64,000 bases of DNA from Mycolicibacterium rhodesiae JS60 (GCA_000230935.2 AGIQ01000006.1:62001-126000); one strand, 5' to 3'. Shown: positions 17,433 through 25,916, numbered from the stretch's first letter. Numbers and translations: made by a program. The notes: a model not told the origin generated them from the sequence alone.

Positions 17433-17569
17433 ACTGAACCCACTTGGTGAAGTCAAATACCGGTCAAGACCTTCGCCGAATGCGCATCCGCCGGCAGGGT
17501 GTGGTGCGGGCACGGCGTGGTGTAAACACCACCACCGCGCCCGCGTTGTCTGACACCGGGCGACACCGA

Positions 17570-17992
17570 TCAGAAGTAGTAGCTCTTCCACGGCACAGGG
17601 TTTCGGATGGTCCTGTCGACCGTGTTCCACCCGCCGGGCGTCCTGAAAAAGCCGTACACGCAATAGATCTGGGCAACGAGGCGAACGTTGCCGCTGCTCG
17701 CCACGTTGATGCGAGCCCACCGCTGATTGTTCGCATTGATCTGCGTTTCACCGGGGAACGCGGCGACCTTGACATGTTGGACGACACCGCCCTTCGCGCC
17801 GCAATTCCAGTCGCCGTAATTCGGGAAAATGGTGACCCAGCCGCCAGCCGAGGCCGGCGGTGCACTGGCAATCGGTGCGAACGCCGTCGCCAGTGCCACC
17901 AGCGCCGCTGCCAGGGCTGGTCGCCATTTGAGCCGGCATGCTGCCGGGATGCGAATTAGCCTGTGGTGGAGGCGGTTCGGCAACCCCCGCAT
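17570..17992 (-). CDS. small secreted protein, about 140 aa
   Basis: A hydrophobic segment ALAAALVALATAFAP followed by ASAPPASA is a clear Sec signal peptide. The mature part starts GGWVTIFPNYGDWNCGAKGG and includes WARINVASSGNVRLVAQIYC and GGWNTVDRTIRNPVPWKSYY. It is Trp/Tyr/Asn-rich and has two Cys, compatible with a small extracellular beta-sheet fold. The start is uncertain: ATG at 17992 gives a rather long basic N-region, and ATG codons at 18049 and 18058 extend it. Upstream on the same strand lies a tiny zinc-ribbon gene and a remnant of the LVDW-type ORF, repeating the arrangement at 14 kb. Confidence 0.55.
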   Translation of the reverse strand: MRGLPNRLHHRLIRIPAACRLKWRPALAAALVALATAFAPIASAPPASAGGWVTIFPNYGDWNCGAKGGVVQHVKVAAFPGETQINANNQRWARINVASSGNVRLVAQIYCVYGFFRTPGGWNTVDRTIRNPVPWKSYYF

Positions 17993-18266
17993 GAGGCTGA
18001 ACGCCGGAGTGGACCTGAGGCTGCGCGGACGGGCTGAATACTTTCCCATGAACGTCAATCAACCAGTCCACGAGTCGACGCCATTGTCGCCGGGCAATCG
18101 GAGCTCGCTCGAAGTGCAGCACCGAAGGCGTCGGTCCAACACCTGTCAGTCGAGGGGTGGGTAGACCCGTTCTACCCGGCTGGGAATCTAGCGCGGCCGA
18201 GATTGCGGCAGAGATGTCCTACATCGCGCGGGTGCGGACAAGCTCGGTCGGGCGGGCCCGCCGACA

Positions 18267-18416
18267 TCACTTCCAACGGCCGCCGTGGTCGCTGCACACC
18301 TTGCCGGTGGTATTGCATGTGCTGCAGTTCACCCGGTTCCCGAAGTCACTTATGAAGCCCCGGCCATTGCATTTCTGACAATCGTGCAGTCGCCGGTGGC
18401 ACTTGGGGCATTCCAT
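18267..18416 (-). CDS. tiny Cys-rich zinc-ribbon-like protein, 49 aa (copy 2)
   Basis: The frame begins MECPKCHRRLHDCQKCNGRG and ends CSDHGGRWK. Cys spacing (CPKC, CQKC, CSTC, then VC with SDHGG) is the same as in the 43-residue protein at 14258-14389, with a short insertion after the second pair. Sequence identity between the two is concentrated at the Cys, His and Gly positions, the pattern expected of a conserved metal site. The second pair reads CQKCNGRG, matching the DnaJ-type CxxCxGxG repeat. It is too short for most gene callers. A zinc-binding adaptor role is inferred. Confidence 0.65.
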   Translation of the reverse strand: MECPKCHRRLHDCQKCNGRGFISDFGNRVNCSTCNTTGKVCSDHGGRWK

Positions 18417-18456
18417 CGTCTGAGTCCTTTCAGTCCTCGCCGGAGCCGGCCATCAA

Positions 18457-18636
18457 TTATTTGCTCACGGCGGCGTCGATCGGTATACGCCGTTTGACCG
18501 ACCTCGCCGGACAGCGTGACAGCGGCGTAAGCATAAGACGGCCCTCGCCGGCAGGTTCTGGAACGTGAGCCGCTGCCCGCTGCCGCGCAGCGTGCTCCGC
18601 ACTTTTCTTCAAGTCTGCTGGTCGGTGGCGGCCCAT
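18457..18636 (-). CDS. possible small basic protein, 59 aa
   Basis: The frame opens MGRHRPADLKKSAEHAARQR at an ATG at 18636 and ends AVSK. It is strongly basic. There is no homologue in the window and no good ribosome-binding site, so it may be chance. Confidence 0.2.
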   Translation of the reverse strand: MGRHRPADLKKSAEHAARQRAAAHVPEPAGEGRLMLTPLSRCPARSVKRRIPIDAAVSK

Positions 18637-18761
18637 CGGTGCGATCGGATGCGGTGTGGGGCCCGCCGGTGACCGGCGGGCGGACAAACCGCGCGGCTCA
18701 AACACTGCACACAGGCGGCATAGTTTGCGGGGACACTAGGGAATGCTTGCTTGCATCGGCG

Positions 18762-19010
18762 ATGGGAGACGTCACCAGGGGATGGGAAGTGTCGACGGCG
18801 GGTGGGGATCAGTCGGAGATATCGGTCGTCGTCATCGACGGCCAGGATGTGGTGCACGCGGGTATTGATGCCTGGGTGTCCGGTAGCCATCCGCGGGTGA
18901 AGATTGTCGGCCATTACTCGGACCCGGCTGGCGGTCGGCCGGCCTGCGCCGACGAAGGCGGCACTCATCGCCCGCGCCATTCAGGACGGCATCGTCAACG
19001 TCGACGACCG
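18762..19010 (+). pseudogene. response-regulator gene with internal deletion
   Basis: The first part, SEISVVVIDGQDVVHAGIDA, matches the receiver-domain start of the intact regulator at 20922 (IPVVVIDAHAVVHAGLRQWF). After about 45 codons the sequence jumps, in a different frame, to VGRPAPTKAALIARAIQDGI and VNVDD, the very end of the same protein family. Most of the receiver and the whole LuxR helix-turn-helix are missing (about 390 bases). The natural stop after the final VDDL is also lost. This is one of three members of this regulator family in the window and it cannot be functional. Confidence 0.75.
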
Positions 19011-19013
19011 TAG

Positions 19014-19381
19014 GCGCGCTGTCGACGATGCCCTAGGGGGTCATCCGAACGGACGAACTTCCCGCGACAATGGTCGAACACATGTACGATCGCTTCATGC
19101 GTCTTTGGCGCGCACCACCACCATCCTGACTCCTCCGTGTATGTGCGCGAGGAACCGATCGCCGGCGAGAACCATCGGCTCGAAGGCGGTCGGCGCACCA
19201 TGCCTCGGCCAGCACCGGGCCCGGGCGGACAGTCGTGGCGAATGCTCAAGGCCGCGGCCCGAGGCTATCGCGCTGCACTGCAGCCGACACCGCAGCCTCG
19301 CTGAACAGCGCATCACCGTCGCCGTCGAATGGTCGTTGCGCTACTCCCTTGATTCTGTTCTGCCGCAACGAAAGTACTGCC
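19014..19381. other. intergenic stretch with no supported gene
   Basis: Only shadow frames are visible here. The region separates the regulator relic from the gene pair at 19382. Confidence 0.35.
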
Positions 19382-19759
19382 ATGCTCAAGCGCACCCCAA
19401 TCCGGCACGGTGAGATCCTGTTGCTTCCGGTCGACTCGGTACCGCAAGGAACGGTGGGCCAGGTCAGGGCCTGCGTCGTCGGACACAGCGAGTCCGGCCA
19501 CCACCACGTTCTGGAAAGCGATGCGGTGTTCGACCAGATCGTGGCGGCCAATGGCGACCTCTACGTCGATCTGGACGCGCCGACCCCGCTTCGGCACACG
19601 AAGACCCACCAGCAGCACCGGGAGCTGACCGTCCCGCCGGGAGCGTGGCGGGTGATCAGAAAAACAGAGTTCGACGTGCGGACGGTCCCCGAGCCCCCGG
19701 AGGTCGCCAGCGTTCCCGAACCGCTTCCGGCTCCCCCGGTCCGATGGGTCCGCGACTGA
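19382..19759 (+). CDS. hypothetical protein paired with the DUF6745-like gene, 125 aa
   Basis: The protein begins MLKRTPIRHGEILLLPVDSV. It contains SGHHHVLESDAVF and LRHTKTHQQHRELTVPPGAW, whose His clusters suggest a metal-binding or small beta-barrel domain. The tail is Pro-rich. The next gene starts 16 bases downstream, so the two form an operon. The combination of a His-rich small protein and a DUF6745-like protein recurs, from memory, in actinobacterial accessory regions; this needs checking. The ATG at 19382 is preferred because the upstream extension is Arg-rich shadow. Confidence 0.65.
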   Translation: MLKRTPIRHGEILLLPVDSVPQGTVGQVRACVVGHSESGHHHVLESDAVFDQIVAANGDLYVDLDAPTPLRHTKTHQQHRELTVPPGAWRVIRKTEFDVRTVPEPPEVASVPEPLPAPPVRWVRD

Positions 19760-19775
19760 TCGCTGCGCAGCCCGC

Positions 19776-20705
19776 ATGAGGTTCGACGAACAGAGGGTCC
19801 TTGACGCGGTGGCGGACTTCTGCCGCCACCGCCGCGTTGACCGGTGGTCATCGCTACGGGTGGTTCCCACTCTGGAGCAGGCACTCGACATCATTCACCT
19901 CAAGGGACCGGATCGGCGGTGGACGACGATCAACGCCCGGCCGTGCGCAGACGATTTTCCGCGATCACGGCGCGAGTACCCGCGCGCGCCCGCGGAGCGC
20001 GCGGCCTACGAGTACATACTCCGCCGTTACGACCGCGCCTTCGCGATCGGCGGCCGCTCCTCGCACGCCTGGTTTCTCAGCACCGTTGTGGTGTCGGCGC
20101 ATCACTGGGCCCGGTCCTCCCGGTCGATTCGCTCGGCCTACGACCACGGGCTCGGGTGGATCATTCCGGCGAACAAGGACGTGCTGATCGTGCCGAAGCC
20201 GATTCTGCGCTGCACCGAGGGCGGCAACCCTGTCAGCCTGCACGACGACACCGGCAGGAAGGCAATCGAGTGGGCGGATGGGACCGGTCACTACTTCCTG
20301 CGGGGAACCGCATTCGGCGAGCGCCTCTATACCAGAGTCATCAACGCAGAGATGACCCTGGAGGAGGTAGCCGCCCTGAACAACGCCGATCAACGCTCGA
20401 TCGCGTTGAGCTACATGACCTTTGACCGGCTCGTCAAGGGAACCAACGTCCGGCTCCTCGACGTCGGTGCCAAGGGCACAATGTTGTATCGACTGCCGCT
20501 GCCACAGCGTATTGCCAGGGATCGCGTGCGCGGCTACGGCGGATACGACTACTTCATCCACATGCGCGATGCCAGCCACCCGGAACGTGAGTTCATCGAG
20601 TGGGTCGACCCCAAGATCGGCTTGCAGCGCAACGCTGAGCTGTGCCAGGCCAACGCCTTCGGCATCACCCTGGAGGAATGGCTCTCCATCGAGCAGGAGG
20701 GATGA
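19776..20705 (+). CDS. DUF6745-like protein, 309 aa
   Basis: The sequence contains NPVSLHDDTGRKAIEWADGT followed by GHYFLRGTAFGERLYTRVI and, later, LLDVGAKGTMLYRLPLPQ and a final EFIEWVDPKIGLQRNAELCQ. These look like the DUF6745 family (inference from memory of the H-D-x-G-pAIEWxDG pattern). The N-terminal half carries RRYDRAFAIGG and WFLSTVVVSAHHWARSSR. It is soluble and no catalytic motif is known. It follows the 125-residue gene by 16 bases. DUF6745 proteins are of unknown function. Confidence 0.6.
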   Translation: MRFDEQRVLDAVADFCRHRRVDRWSSLRVVPTLEQALDIIHLKGPDRRWTTINARPCADDFPRSRREYPRAPAERAAYEYILRRYDRAFAIGGRSSHAWFLSTVVVSAHHWARSSRSIRSAYDHGLGWIIPANKDVLIVPKPILRCTEGGNPVSLHDDTGRKAIEWADGTGHYFLRGTAFGERLYTRVINAEMTLEEVAALNNADQRSIALSYMTFDRLVKGTNVRLLDVGAKGTMLYRLPLPQRIARDRVRGYGGYDYFIHMRDASHPEREFIEWVDPKIGLQRNAELCQANAFGITLEEWLSIEQEG

Positions 20706-20921
20706 CACACCGCAACTGCGCACCCCGATGAGACGCCAACTAGGCGTCGTGCCAGCGGCATTGCCTTCAGACAAAGCCAGGCCGCGGCGCTGGCCCACCC
20801 TGAACTCCATGACTGCGCCATCACCGAATCCCCGTGCGCTCAATAGCGATCACGACGACCCCCGTGCCGCAGGCGCACCGTCACGCGCGCGTCTCGGCTC
20901 GAACAGCACCTGGTAGCCGAC

Positions 20922-21596
20922 ATGCGCAACAGTGACGAGACCTCCCCCATCCCCGTCGTGGTGATCGATGCCCACGCAGTGGTCCACGCGGGCCTGCGGC
21001 AATGGTTCGCCGACGAGGGAGGGCACATGCACACAGTGGGCGCCTACCTTTCGGTGCACCAGTTCCTCACCGAACACGACCACAGCGGAACGCCGCGGCC
21101 AGTGCTGCTCTATGATCCGGAGGACGCCGAACGCCCGCCGAACTATCTAGCGCTGCAACGCCTTCGCACGCTCGACTATCCGGTGATCGCCTACTCGCGC
21201 ATGTGTTCTTCCGAAGTGATACTGACATGCCTTGACCACGGCGCGGTGAGCTATCTCGTGAAATCCGAACCTGCAGCGCATCTGCTGGACGCCGTTGCGG
21301 CCGCCTGGACCGGGAGACGCTACGTCGGCCCCTCGATGGCCGCCGCAATGCATCGCGCCGAGCACCGCGGGCGCCCCGGGCTGACCGCACAGGAGCGCCG
21401 CGTACTGCTCGCGTGGCTGCACACCGACAACAAGGAGACGGTCGCCAAGCGGCTGCACATCGCCCCCAGCACGGTCAAGACGCACCTGCAGCGGATTCGG
21501 CATCGCTACGCCACGGCCGGCCGGCCCGCACGGGCGAAGGTCACGCTGTTCGCCCGCGCCGTGCAAGACGGCCTTATCAGTGTCCACGAGTTGTGA
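20922..21596 (+). CDS. LuxR-type response regulator, 224 aa
   Basis: The protein has an N-terminal receiver domain (PIPVVVIDAHAVVHAGLRQW) with a likely phospho-acceptor region VLLYDPEDAE and the conserved Lys in SYLVKSEPAA. The C-terminal helix-turn-helix reads GLTAQERRVLLAWLHTDNKE, VAKRLHIAPSTVKTHLQRIR and ARAVQDGLISVHEL. This is the NarL/FixJ class, although the acceptor region is divergent. It is the only intact member of three related genes here; relics are at 18762-19010 and 32743-33099. No sensor kinase is adjacent, but a divergent one lies at 25917. Confidence 0.85.
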   Translation: MRNSDETSPIPVVVIDAHAVVHAGLRQWFADEGGHMHTVGAYLSVHQFLTEHDHSGTPRPVLLYDPEDAERPPNYLALQRLRTLDYPVIAYSRMCSSEVILTCLDHGAVSYLVKSEPAAHLLDAVAAAWTGRRYVGPSMAAAMHRAEHRGRPGLTAQERRVLLAWLHTDNKETVAKRLHIAPSTVKTHLQRIRHRYATAGRPARAKVTLFARAVQDGLISVHEL

Positions 21597-21698
21597 CGCG
21601 GCGCCGCACCCGCAGTGCACGGTGGAACGGCGGCAGCCACACACGGCGATTGCCGCAGGGCAATGGCCAGCTGACCCGACCGAGTATCCCTGGTACCC

Positions 21699-22436
21699 AT
21701 GAAGATCACCGAGCGAACGGCGCAGCCGCGCACCCCCCGCCGCGTCGAACACCTGAAGTCCTACGGACCCCTTCTTCGGCTGTGTGACCGCATCGCGGGC
21801 TGGCGCGACCGCCGCCTCATCACCACGGAACCAACCGCAGACGACATCGTCAACACGCCCTACATCGCGCGTCTGCAGGCCACCTACGACGAGATCGACG
21901 GCCACACCTTCGCCCGGATCCAGGACAAATGCCGCCTGCCCGCAACGAAACTGAGCGAACTCGTCGCCGACCTTCGCAGACTCGATCACCTCATCGCCGA
22001 TGCCGAGTCGTCACTGGCGAAGCTCCCGCCACAGCCTCCCGCGGACACGCTGACCGCCCGCAACGGCGGCGAGCTGCACCTCACCGAGCACGCCGTGGCC
22101 ACCCGCCGCAGCCGTGAACACGCCACTCGCGTCGCGCGCGAGCAGACCGCGCTGACCAAGCTCAGGAACGAACGCAGCCACCACCTCGCCGACGGCGCAC
22201 GCCACGCTGCGCAGCTGACGGAGGCGTTCGAACTCGGCCGCAGCACCTCGGCGCGGCTGCGCCACTTCTACAACCGCCGCGTGACGAGCTACGCCCGCCA
22301 CGCCCGCATCCCGGCCGGCACCACGCCAGCCGTCGCGGCGCCGGCGTGGACCACACAGACCTGTCCCTGGCTGCCGCTCGGATACGACACCCACATCGGC
22401 GACGCGACCTCGTCCCGGATTGCCTCGGGGCAATGA
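21699..22436 (+). CDS. coiled-coil hypothetical protein, 245 aa
   Basis: The protein begins MKITERTAQPRTPRRVEHLK. Most of it is predicted helix rich in Ala, Arg, Glu and Leu, with heptad-like stretches (LRRLDHLIADAESSLAKL, ARLRHFYNRRVTSYARHAR). The tail has TTQTCPWLPLGYDTHIG. There is no signal peptide or membrane helix. Its 3' third and the sequence after it were duplicated and rearranged to 24046-24420. Immediately downstream stood a copy of the next gene, of which only the first codons survive at 22468. It probably belonged to the operon that now starts at 24344. Confidence 0.6.
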   Translation: MKITERTAQPRTPRRVEHLKSYGPLLRLCDRIAGWRDRRLITTEPTADDIVNTPYIARLQATYDEIDGHTFARIQDKCRLPATKLSELVADLRRLDHLIADAESSLAKLPPQPPADTLTARNGGELHLTEHAVATRRSREHATRVAREQTALTKLRNERSHHLADGARHAAQLTEAFELGRSTSARLRHFYNRRVTSYARHARIPAGTTPAVAAPAWTTQTCPWLPLGYDTHIGDATSSRIASGQ

Positions 22437-22467
22437 CAGCCGGTCACCGACTGCCACCCTTGCCCGT

Positions 22468-22600
22468 ATGAAGATGTTTCGCCGCAAAAGCCCGGCCGAA
22501 CCGGTGTCCGTTGACACCCGCCGCGTAAACCTCACTTAGCTCGGCCAATCCCGCGACACACTGTCGTCACGAATCGACCATCCGCCGTTCGCCCGACACA
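22468..22600 (+). pseudogene. truncated 5' copy of the gene at 24344
   Basis: The DNA from 22468 encodes MKMFRRKSPAEPVSVDTRRV followed by NLT and a stop, matching the first 23 residues of the intact gene at 24344 (MKMFRRKTPAEPVSFDTRRV) almost exactly. After about 130 bases the similarity ends. This is the left copy of a duplication that also includes the region before the start codon. Confidence 0.8.
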
Positions 22601-22687
22601 CTGGACAGGGTTGACGCAGTACGATTGAGAATCTCCTGGCCCAAGCCGACGCGACTGGTGCGTCGGCGCCGATCTGAAGGGACCGAC

Positions 22688-23182
22688 GTGGGAGCGGAAC
22701 TCTTTGCGCAAGTTCGCGGCGAGGTACATGGGCTGCTTAATCACTTTATGGCGGACCGCTGGCGCGAGGTCGCGCCCGGCGTTGCCGCCGTTGCCGATAG
22801 TGGTGTCTGCTACATGTACAACGAGGACGTGTCGCTGAAGGCGGGTTTCGGCGCAGTCGCTGGTCTGGAAGTCAATGCCGGGGTGTTGGGGAAACTCGCG
22901 GAAGTAAACGCGTTCAACAAGCTGGCCCACGTGTGGCTCAGACCGGAGGACAACGGCGGAACGTGGGCGATGATGGTGACGTTCAAGATGGCCTACGTTT
23001 GGACTGCCCCGGAAGAGATGCGCCAGTTCATGTATACGGTGCTAACCAATCAAGATCAGATTCTCGAGATCATCCACGGCATGATTGCGCCGTTCGGCGG
23101 CCGCCCATACTGGAACCCCTCTGGAGGCATGGAACAAGTTGACTCACGCGGATACGCGCTGGCTTCCGACCTCGGTGGATAG
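22688..23182 (+). CDS. hypothetical protein, possible YbjN/secretion-chaperone-like fold, 164 aa
   Basis: The GTG at 22688 has a GAAGGGA site at good spacing. The protein reads GAELFAQVRGEVHGLLNHFM, then WLRPEDNGGTWAMMVTFKM, EEMRQFMYTVLTNQDQILEI and ends RGYALASDLGG. The pattern of a short helical start, a central beta-sheet and a final helix is reminiscent of the T3SS-chaperone/YbjN-like class common near secretion or signalling genes in actinobacteria. This assignment is a guess from layout only. The gene lies between the two halves of the duplicated region and is not itself duplicated. Confidence 0.55.
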   Translation: MGAELFAQVRGEVHGLLNHFMADRWREVAPGVAAVADSGVCYMYNEDVSLKAGFGAVAGLEVNAGVLGKLAEVNAFNKLAHVWLRPEDNGGTWAMMVTFKMAYVWTAPEEMRQFMYTVLTNQDQILEIIHGMIAPFGGRPYWNPSGGMEQVDSRGYALASDLGG

Positions 23183-23407
23183 TTTGCTGATGGCCATGGC
23201 CGGGTCGGGCCGACGAACCACTCTGCCGCTTTCTTCCGATGCCTGTCAGCGCCGCGTTGCGAAAGCGTCGGGCCCACAAACGGTTTGGAGGTCCACGGTG
23301 CCGGCGGCCAACAGATCATCGATGCGGCGCTTGAGGTCCCCCGAGGAGACATGGGCATGGAGGTTCGCGCCCGGGCAAGCGGTGTCCGGGAGACTTCCCG
23401 GGGCCCG

Positions 23408-23551
23408 CTAGCGTGTCAGTCGCGATGCCAAGTTCTGGGCGGCCCAAGCGAACGCGAGGGCGGCTCCGTGGAGCTGTGCCTCCGTCACAGCCTCTTGGTC
23501 GAAGTTTCCTTCGCAGACCACGACGGAACGTGACCGACTGATCCGGACCAT
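23408..23551 (-). CDS. possible small protein, 47 aa
   Basis: The frame begins MVRISRSRSVVVCEGNFDQE and ends NLASRLTR before a TAG. Composition is protein-like, with one beta-like and one helical segment. It abuts the inverted remnant at 23557. It may be a remnant itself. Confidence 0.3.
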   Translation of the reverse strand: MVRISRSRSVVVCEGNFDQEAVTEAQLHGAALAFAWAAQNLASRLTR

Positions 23552-23556
23552 CGTGA

Positions 23557-23650
23557 TGTCGCTCTCGGTAGCGGCACGTGGCGGATTCCCCTCAGCTACG
23601 CCGATTGTCTGGAGGCAATGCCTCTGCTTGGCGGACTGGTTGATTGGGCG
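23557..23650 (+). pseudogene. inverted degenerate copy of the 14.03-14.13 kb ORF
   Basis: The DNA here matches the reverse complement of 14034-14134, with small deletions that break the frame. Matching blocks include the DNA encoding WRIPLS and LLGGLVDWA. It is joined directly to a forward copy of 14201 onward. Confidence 0.75.
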
Positions 23651-23660
23651 CCATGACAAC

Positions 23661-24043
23661 CGCCCGTGGGCAAAGATTTCCCAACGAGTTGGTCGAACGT
23701 TTGGAAGGATGTGTCGGATGGAATGCAAGAAATGCCACAGGCCACTTCACGACTGCTAGGGATTCAACGGAGGTCGCTCCAACAGCAAGTGCAATAGCAC
23801 TGGCCTGGTGTGCAGCCAGCACGGGTGGTTACTGGAAATGACGCTAGGACGCTGAATATGCCGCGCACGGCCGCCGCGCGATGCGCGGGCACGATGCCGT
23901 ATGTCTTCGTTGCTGGGGCCACAGCGGCTGCGGCCTTGACGTTGGCGCCCGTCGCCAATGCCGACACCGTTGCCGTTCAGCAGATCTGCTCGGAAGCCCG
24001 GGAAAACCTGGTTCCAATGACAGTCGTGGCATCGCCGGAGCTG
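23661..24043 (+). repeat. forward degenerate duplicate of 14201-14590
   Basis: About 380 bases match 14201-14590 with substitutions and short indels. The block carries a broken copy of the tiny zinc-ribbon gene (23718-23841) and the front of the secreted-protein gene (23858). The left end is fused to an inverted segment (23557-23650) and the right end to another inverted segment that begins at about 24046. Confidence 0.85.
23718..23841 (+). pseudogene. disrupted copy 3 of the tiny zinc-ribbon gene
   Basis: The frame begins MECKKCHRPLHDC, identical to copy 1 at 14258, but the next codon is TAG where copy 1 has CAG. Downstream a 9-base deletion and a one-base insertion follow. The gene is dead, which shows the duplicate block is decaying rather than selected. 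Confidence 0.8.
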
Positions 24044-24076
24044 GCTGCCGCCGGGATGCGGGCGTGGCGGGCGTAG
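23858..24076 (+). pseudogene. 3'-truncated copy of the secreted-protein gene
   Basis: The frame starts MPRTAAARCAGTMPYVFVAG with the same signal peptide and the same VQQICSEA and NLVPMTVVASPEL segments as the gene at 14406. At 24043 it runs into the inverted fragment of the 22.2 kb gene and stops after a few foreign codons. It could still give a short secreted peptide of about 70 residues. Confidence 0.75.
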
Positions 24077-24420
24077 CTCGTCACGCGGCGGTTGTAGAAG
24101 TGGCGCAGCCGCGCCGAGGTGCTGCGGCCAAGTTCGAACGCCTCCGTCAGCTGCGCGGCGCGGGGTGCGCCGTCGGCGAGGTGGTGGCTTCGCATCGCGC
24201 ACGAGCAGGCCGCGCTGACCAAGCTCAGAAACGAACGCAAGCGTCGCCGATGTGGGTGTCGTATCCGACCGGCAGCCAGGGAGACCTCGCCCCGGATTGC
24301 TTCGGGGCAATGCCCCCCGGTCACCGACTGCCACCCTTGCCGTATGAAGATGTTTCGCCGCAAAACCCCCGCCGAACCGGTGTCCTTTGACACGCGCCGC
24401 GTGAACCTCACCCAGCTGGG
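24046..24420. repeat. patchwork copy of 22134-22548 with two inverted pieces
   Basis: Four consecutive pieces match the 22 kb locus: 24046-24189 is the inverse of 22176-22319; about 24196-24240 is a direct copy of 22134-22178; about 24240-24282 is the inverse of 22365-22407; and about 24283-24420 is a direct copy of 22408-22548. The last piece includes the start of the intact gene at 24344. Confidence 0.85.
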
Positions 24421-25021
24421 CCAATCCCGCGACACGTTGTCGTCACGCATCGACTGGCCCGATCTGCTGCGGCCCCTGGACGCGGTGTTCGCCACCAAGC
24501 CCGTCGACGAGGATCCCGTGGTCGCCGAAACCTCGGGCCTGATCGAGTCCGCTGCCCCGCTCGTCGACGAGTTCACCGCCGACGCCCTCAACGGGTGGCT
24601 CGAGGAGCACCTGCCTGGATGGCATGCGCACACCGACTACGAGGCGCAACGGCGGATGGACGTGCAACGCACGCTGATCGCCGAGATCACCCAGAACTAC
24701 GCGATGGTGGCCGCCAGGATCCACCATCAGCGCGATGCGGTGGCGCAGCTCGACGCGGTGGTACACGCCGCCGATCACGTCCTGGCCGGTCTGGCGGACA
24801 GCCCAGCAGATCCGGCAGCGAGCCGACCTCCGGTCGCGCAGGCAGCGGTCCGGCCACTCGCTCTGCCTGACCGCACCGCGTTCGGGCATCCCGACCTGTC
24901 CGATCCGACGCTGCCCGCACGTGCTGCGACGAGCGGTCGCGGGCAGCACTTCTCGGTGGTCGGAGAGAACGCAGCCAGCGACGTGCCCAACGACGCCGAA
25001 ACCGAAGGAGAAGTGGCATGA
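24344..25021 (+). CDS. helical hypothetical protein, 225 aa
   Basis: The protein starts MKMFRRKTPAEPVSFDTRRV and is soluble. The middle is helical (VDEFTADALNGWLEEHLPGW, NYAMVAARIHHQRDAVAQLD) and the C-terminal 70 residues are low-complexity and acidic. The start is fixed by the truncated duplicate at 22468. The stop overlaps the next ATG by four bases, so it is the first gene of a four-gene operon ending at 28330. Function unknown; its order suggests a partner of the membrane proteins downstream. Confidence 0.65.
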   Translation: MKMFRRKTPAEPVSFDTRRVNLTQLGQSRDTLSSRIDWPDLLRPLDAVFATKPVDEDPVVAETSGLIESAAPLVDEFTADALNGWLEEHLPGWHAHTDYEAQRRMDVQRTLIAEITQNYAMVAARIHHQRDAVAQLDAVVHAADHVLAGLADSPADPAASRPPVAQAAVRPLALPDRTAFGHPDLSDPTLPARAATSGRGQHFSVVGENAASDVPNDAETEGEVA

Positions 25022-25908
25022 CCACGATCACGCATCCCTCTCGCGCGTCCTCGCGGCCGAGTGAAGCCGCCGCCCTCCACGCCGCACCGACCGTGAAGCT
25101 GCGGTGGGCGGCTCCGCGGCTGGCGTACAAGACGAGCTGGGGTTGGCCGCACTGGGCGCTAACGATCGCGATCGCCATTGCGGTCATGGTGGGCGCGGTG
25201 ATGGATGCGCAGGTGATGCAGCCGGCGCTGGCGCACATCCTGCGCGGCAGCGGCAGCCACGTCGCCTTCATCTGCTACGTCATTGGCCTCTTCGCGGCTC
25301 TGATGATGGCCCGGGCCGGATGGCTGCTGCGCGGCGCCGTTGGCGATCCGCGGCTGCGCATGCGCGAAGGCGCCACCGCCGCGATGTTGATCGCCGTGTG
25401 GGCGGCGGTCGGGGTGATGATCGCCGCGGCCCGCTGGCAGGCGCAGAGCATCGCCGCGTCCTCGGCCGCCGTCACCTATGACGGCGGCGCCACGGCCGGC
25501 GCCACCGCCCAGGGACAGTCCGCGCACCTGGCGGCGGTCGTGTTCTTCGGCATCTACGTGGCAACCGGCGTGCTTGCGCTCGTGGACTTCTACACTGCCC
25601 GAAACGACATTTTCGAGCAGAAACTCAATGCCTATGCGCGACTACGCACCGCCCGCGGCGCCCTGGACGAAGACGAGGCCCTGTTGCACCGGCTCGCGAT
25701 GAACCTGACCAACGCCACCCACACCTTCGCCGCCATTCCCGCCGAAGCAGAGCTCGCCAAGGCCAGCCAGGAGGCGTTGGTGCGCCGGCTCAAACAAGAT
25801 GCTGTGCTGCGGCTGGGCATCGCCAACCAGAGCTCCGCGGTCGTGGGTGTCGCCAGCACCCAACATCCGCTGAACCCGGCGGCGAGCCAGGCCGGCGAGC
25901 GCCGCTAG
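25018..25908 (+). CDS. polytopic membrane protein, 296 aa
   Basis: After a basic N-terminus the protein has about four membrane helices: WALTIAIAIAVMVGAVMDAQ, VAFICYVIGLFAALMMARAG, GATAAMLIAVWAAVGVMIAA and AAVVFFGIYVATGVLALVDF. A cytoplasmic helical tail follows (KLNAYARLRTARGALDEDEA, ELAKASQEALVRRLKQDAVL). It overlaps the gene before it (ATGA) and is followed after 8 bases by the kinase-like gene. It probably forms a membrane complex with that protein. No family was recognised. Confidence 0.65.
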   Translation: MTTITHPSRASSRPSEAAALHAAPTVKLRWAAPRLAYKTSWGWPHWALTIAIAIAVMVGAVMDAQVMQPALAHILRGSGSHVAFICYVIGLFAALMMARAGWLLRGAVGDPRLRMREGATAAMLIAVWAAVGVMIAAARWQAQSIAASSAAVTYDGGATAGATAQGQSAHLAAVVFFGIYVATGVLALVDFYTARNDIFEQKLNAYARLRTARGALDEDEALLHRLAMNLTNATHTFAAIPAEAELAKASQEALVRRLKQDAVLRLGIANQSSAVVGVASTQHPLNPAASQAGERR

Positions 25909-25916
25909 GAGCACCG

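Noticed and set aside
24443..25271. Antisense ORFs over the 24.3-25.3 kb operon
   Set aside because: They mirror coding regions with clear N-terminal homology (the duplicate at 22468) and overlap junctions; not genes.
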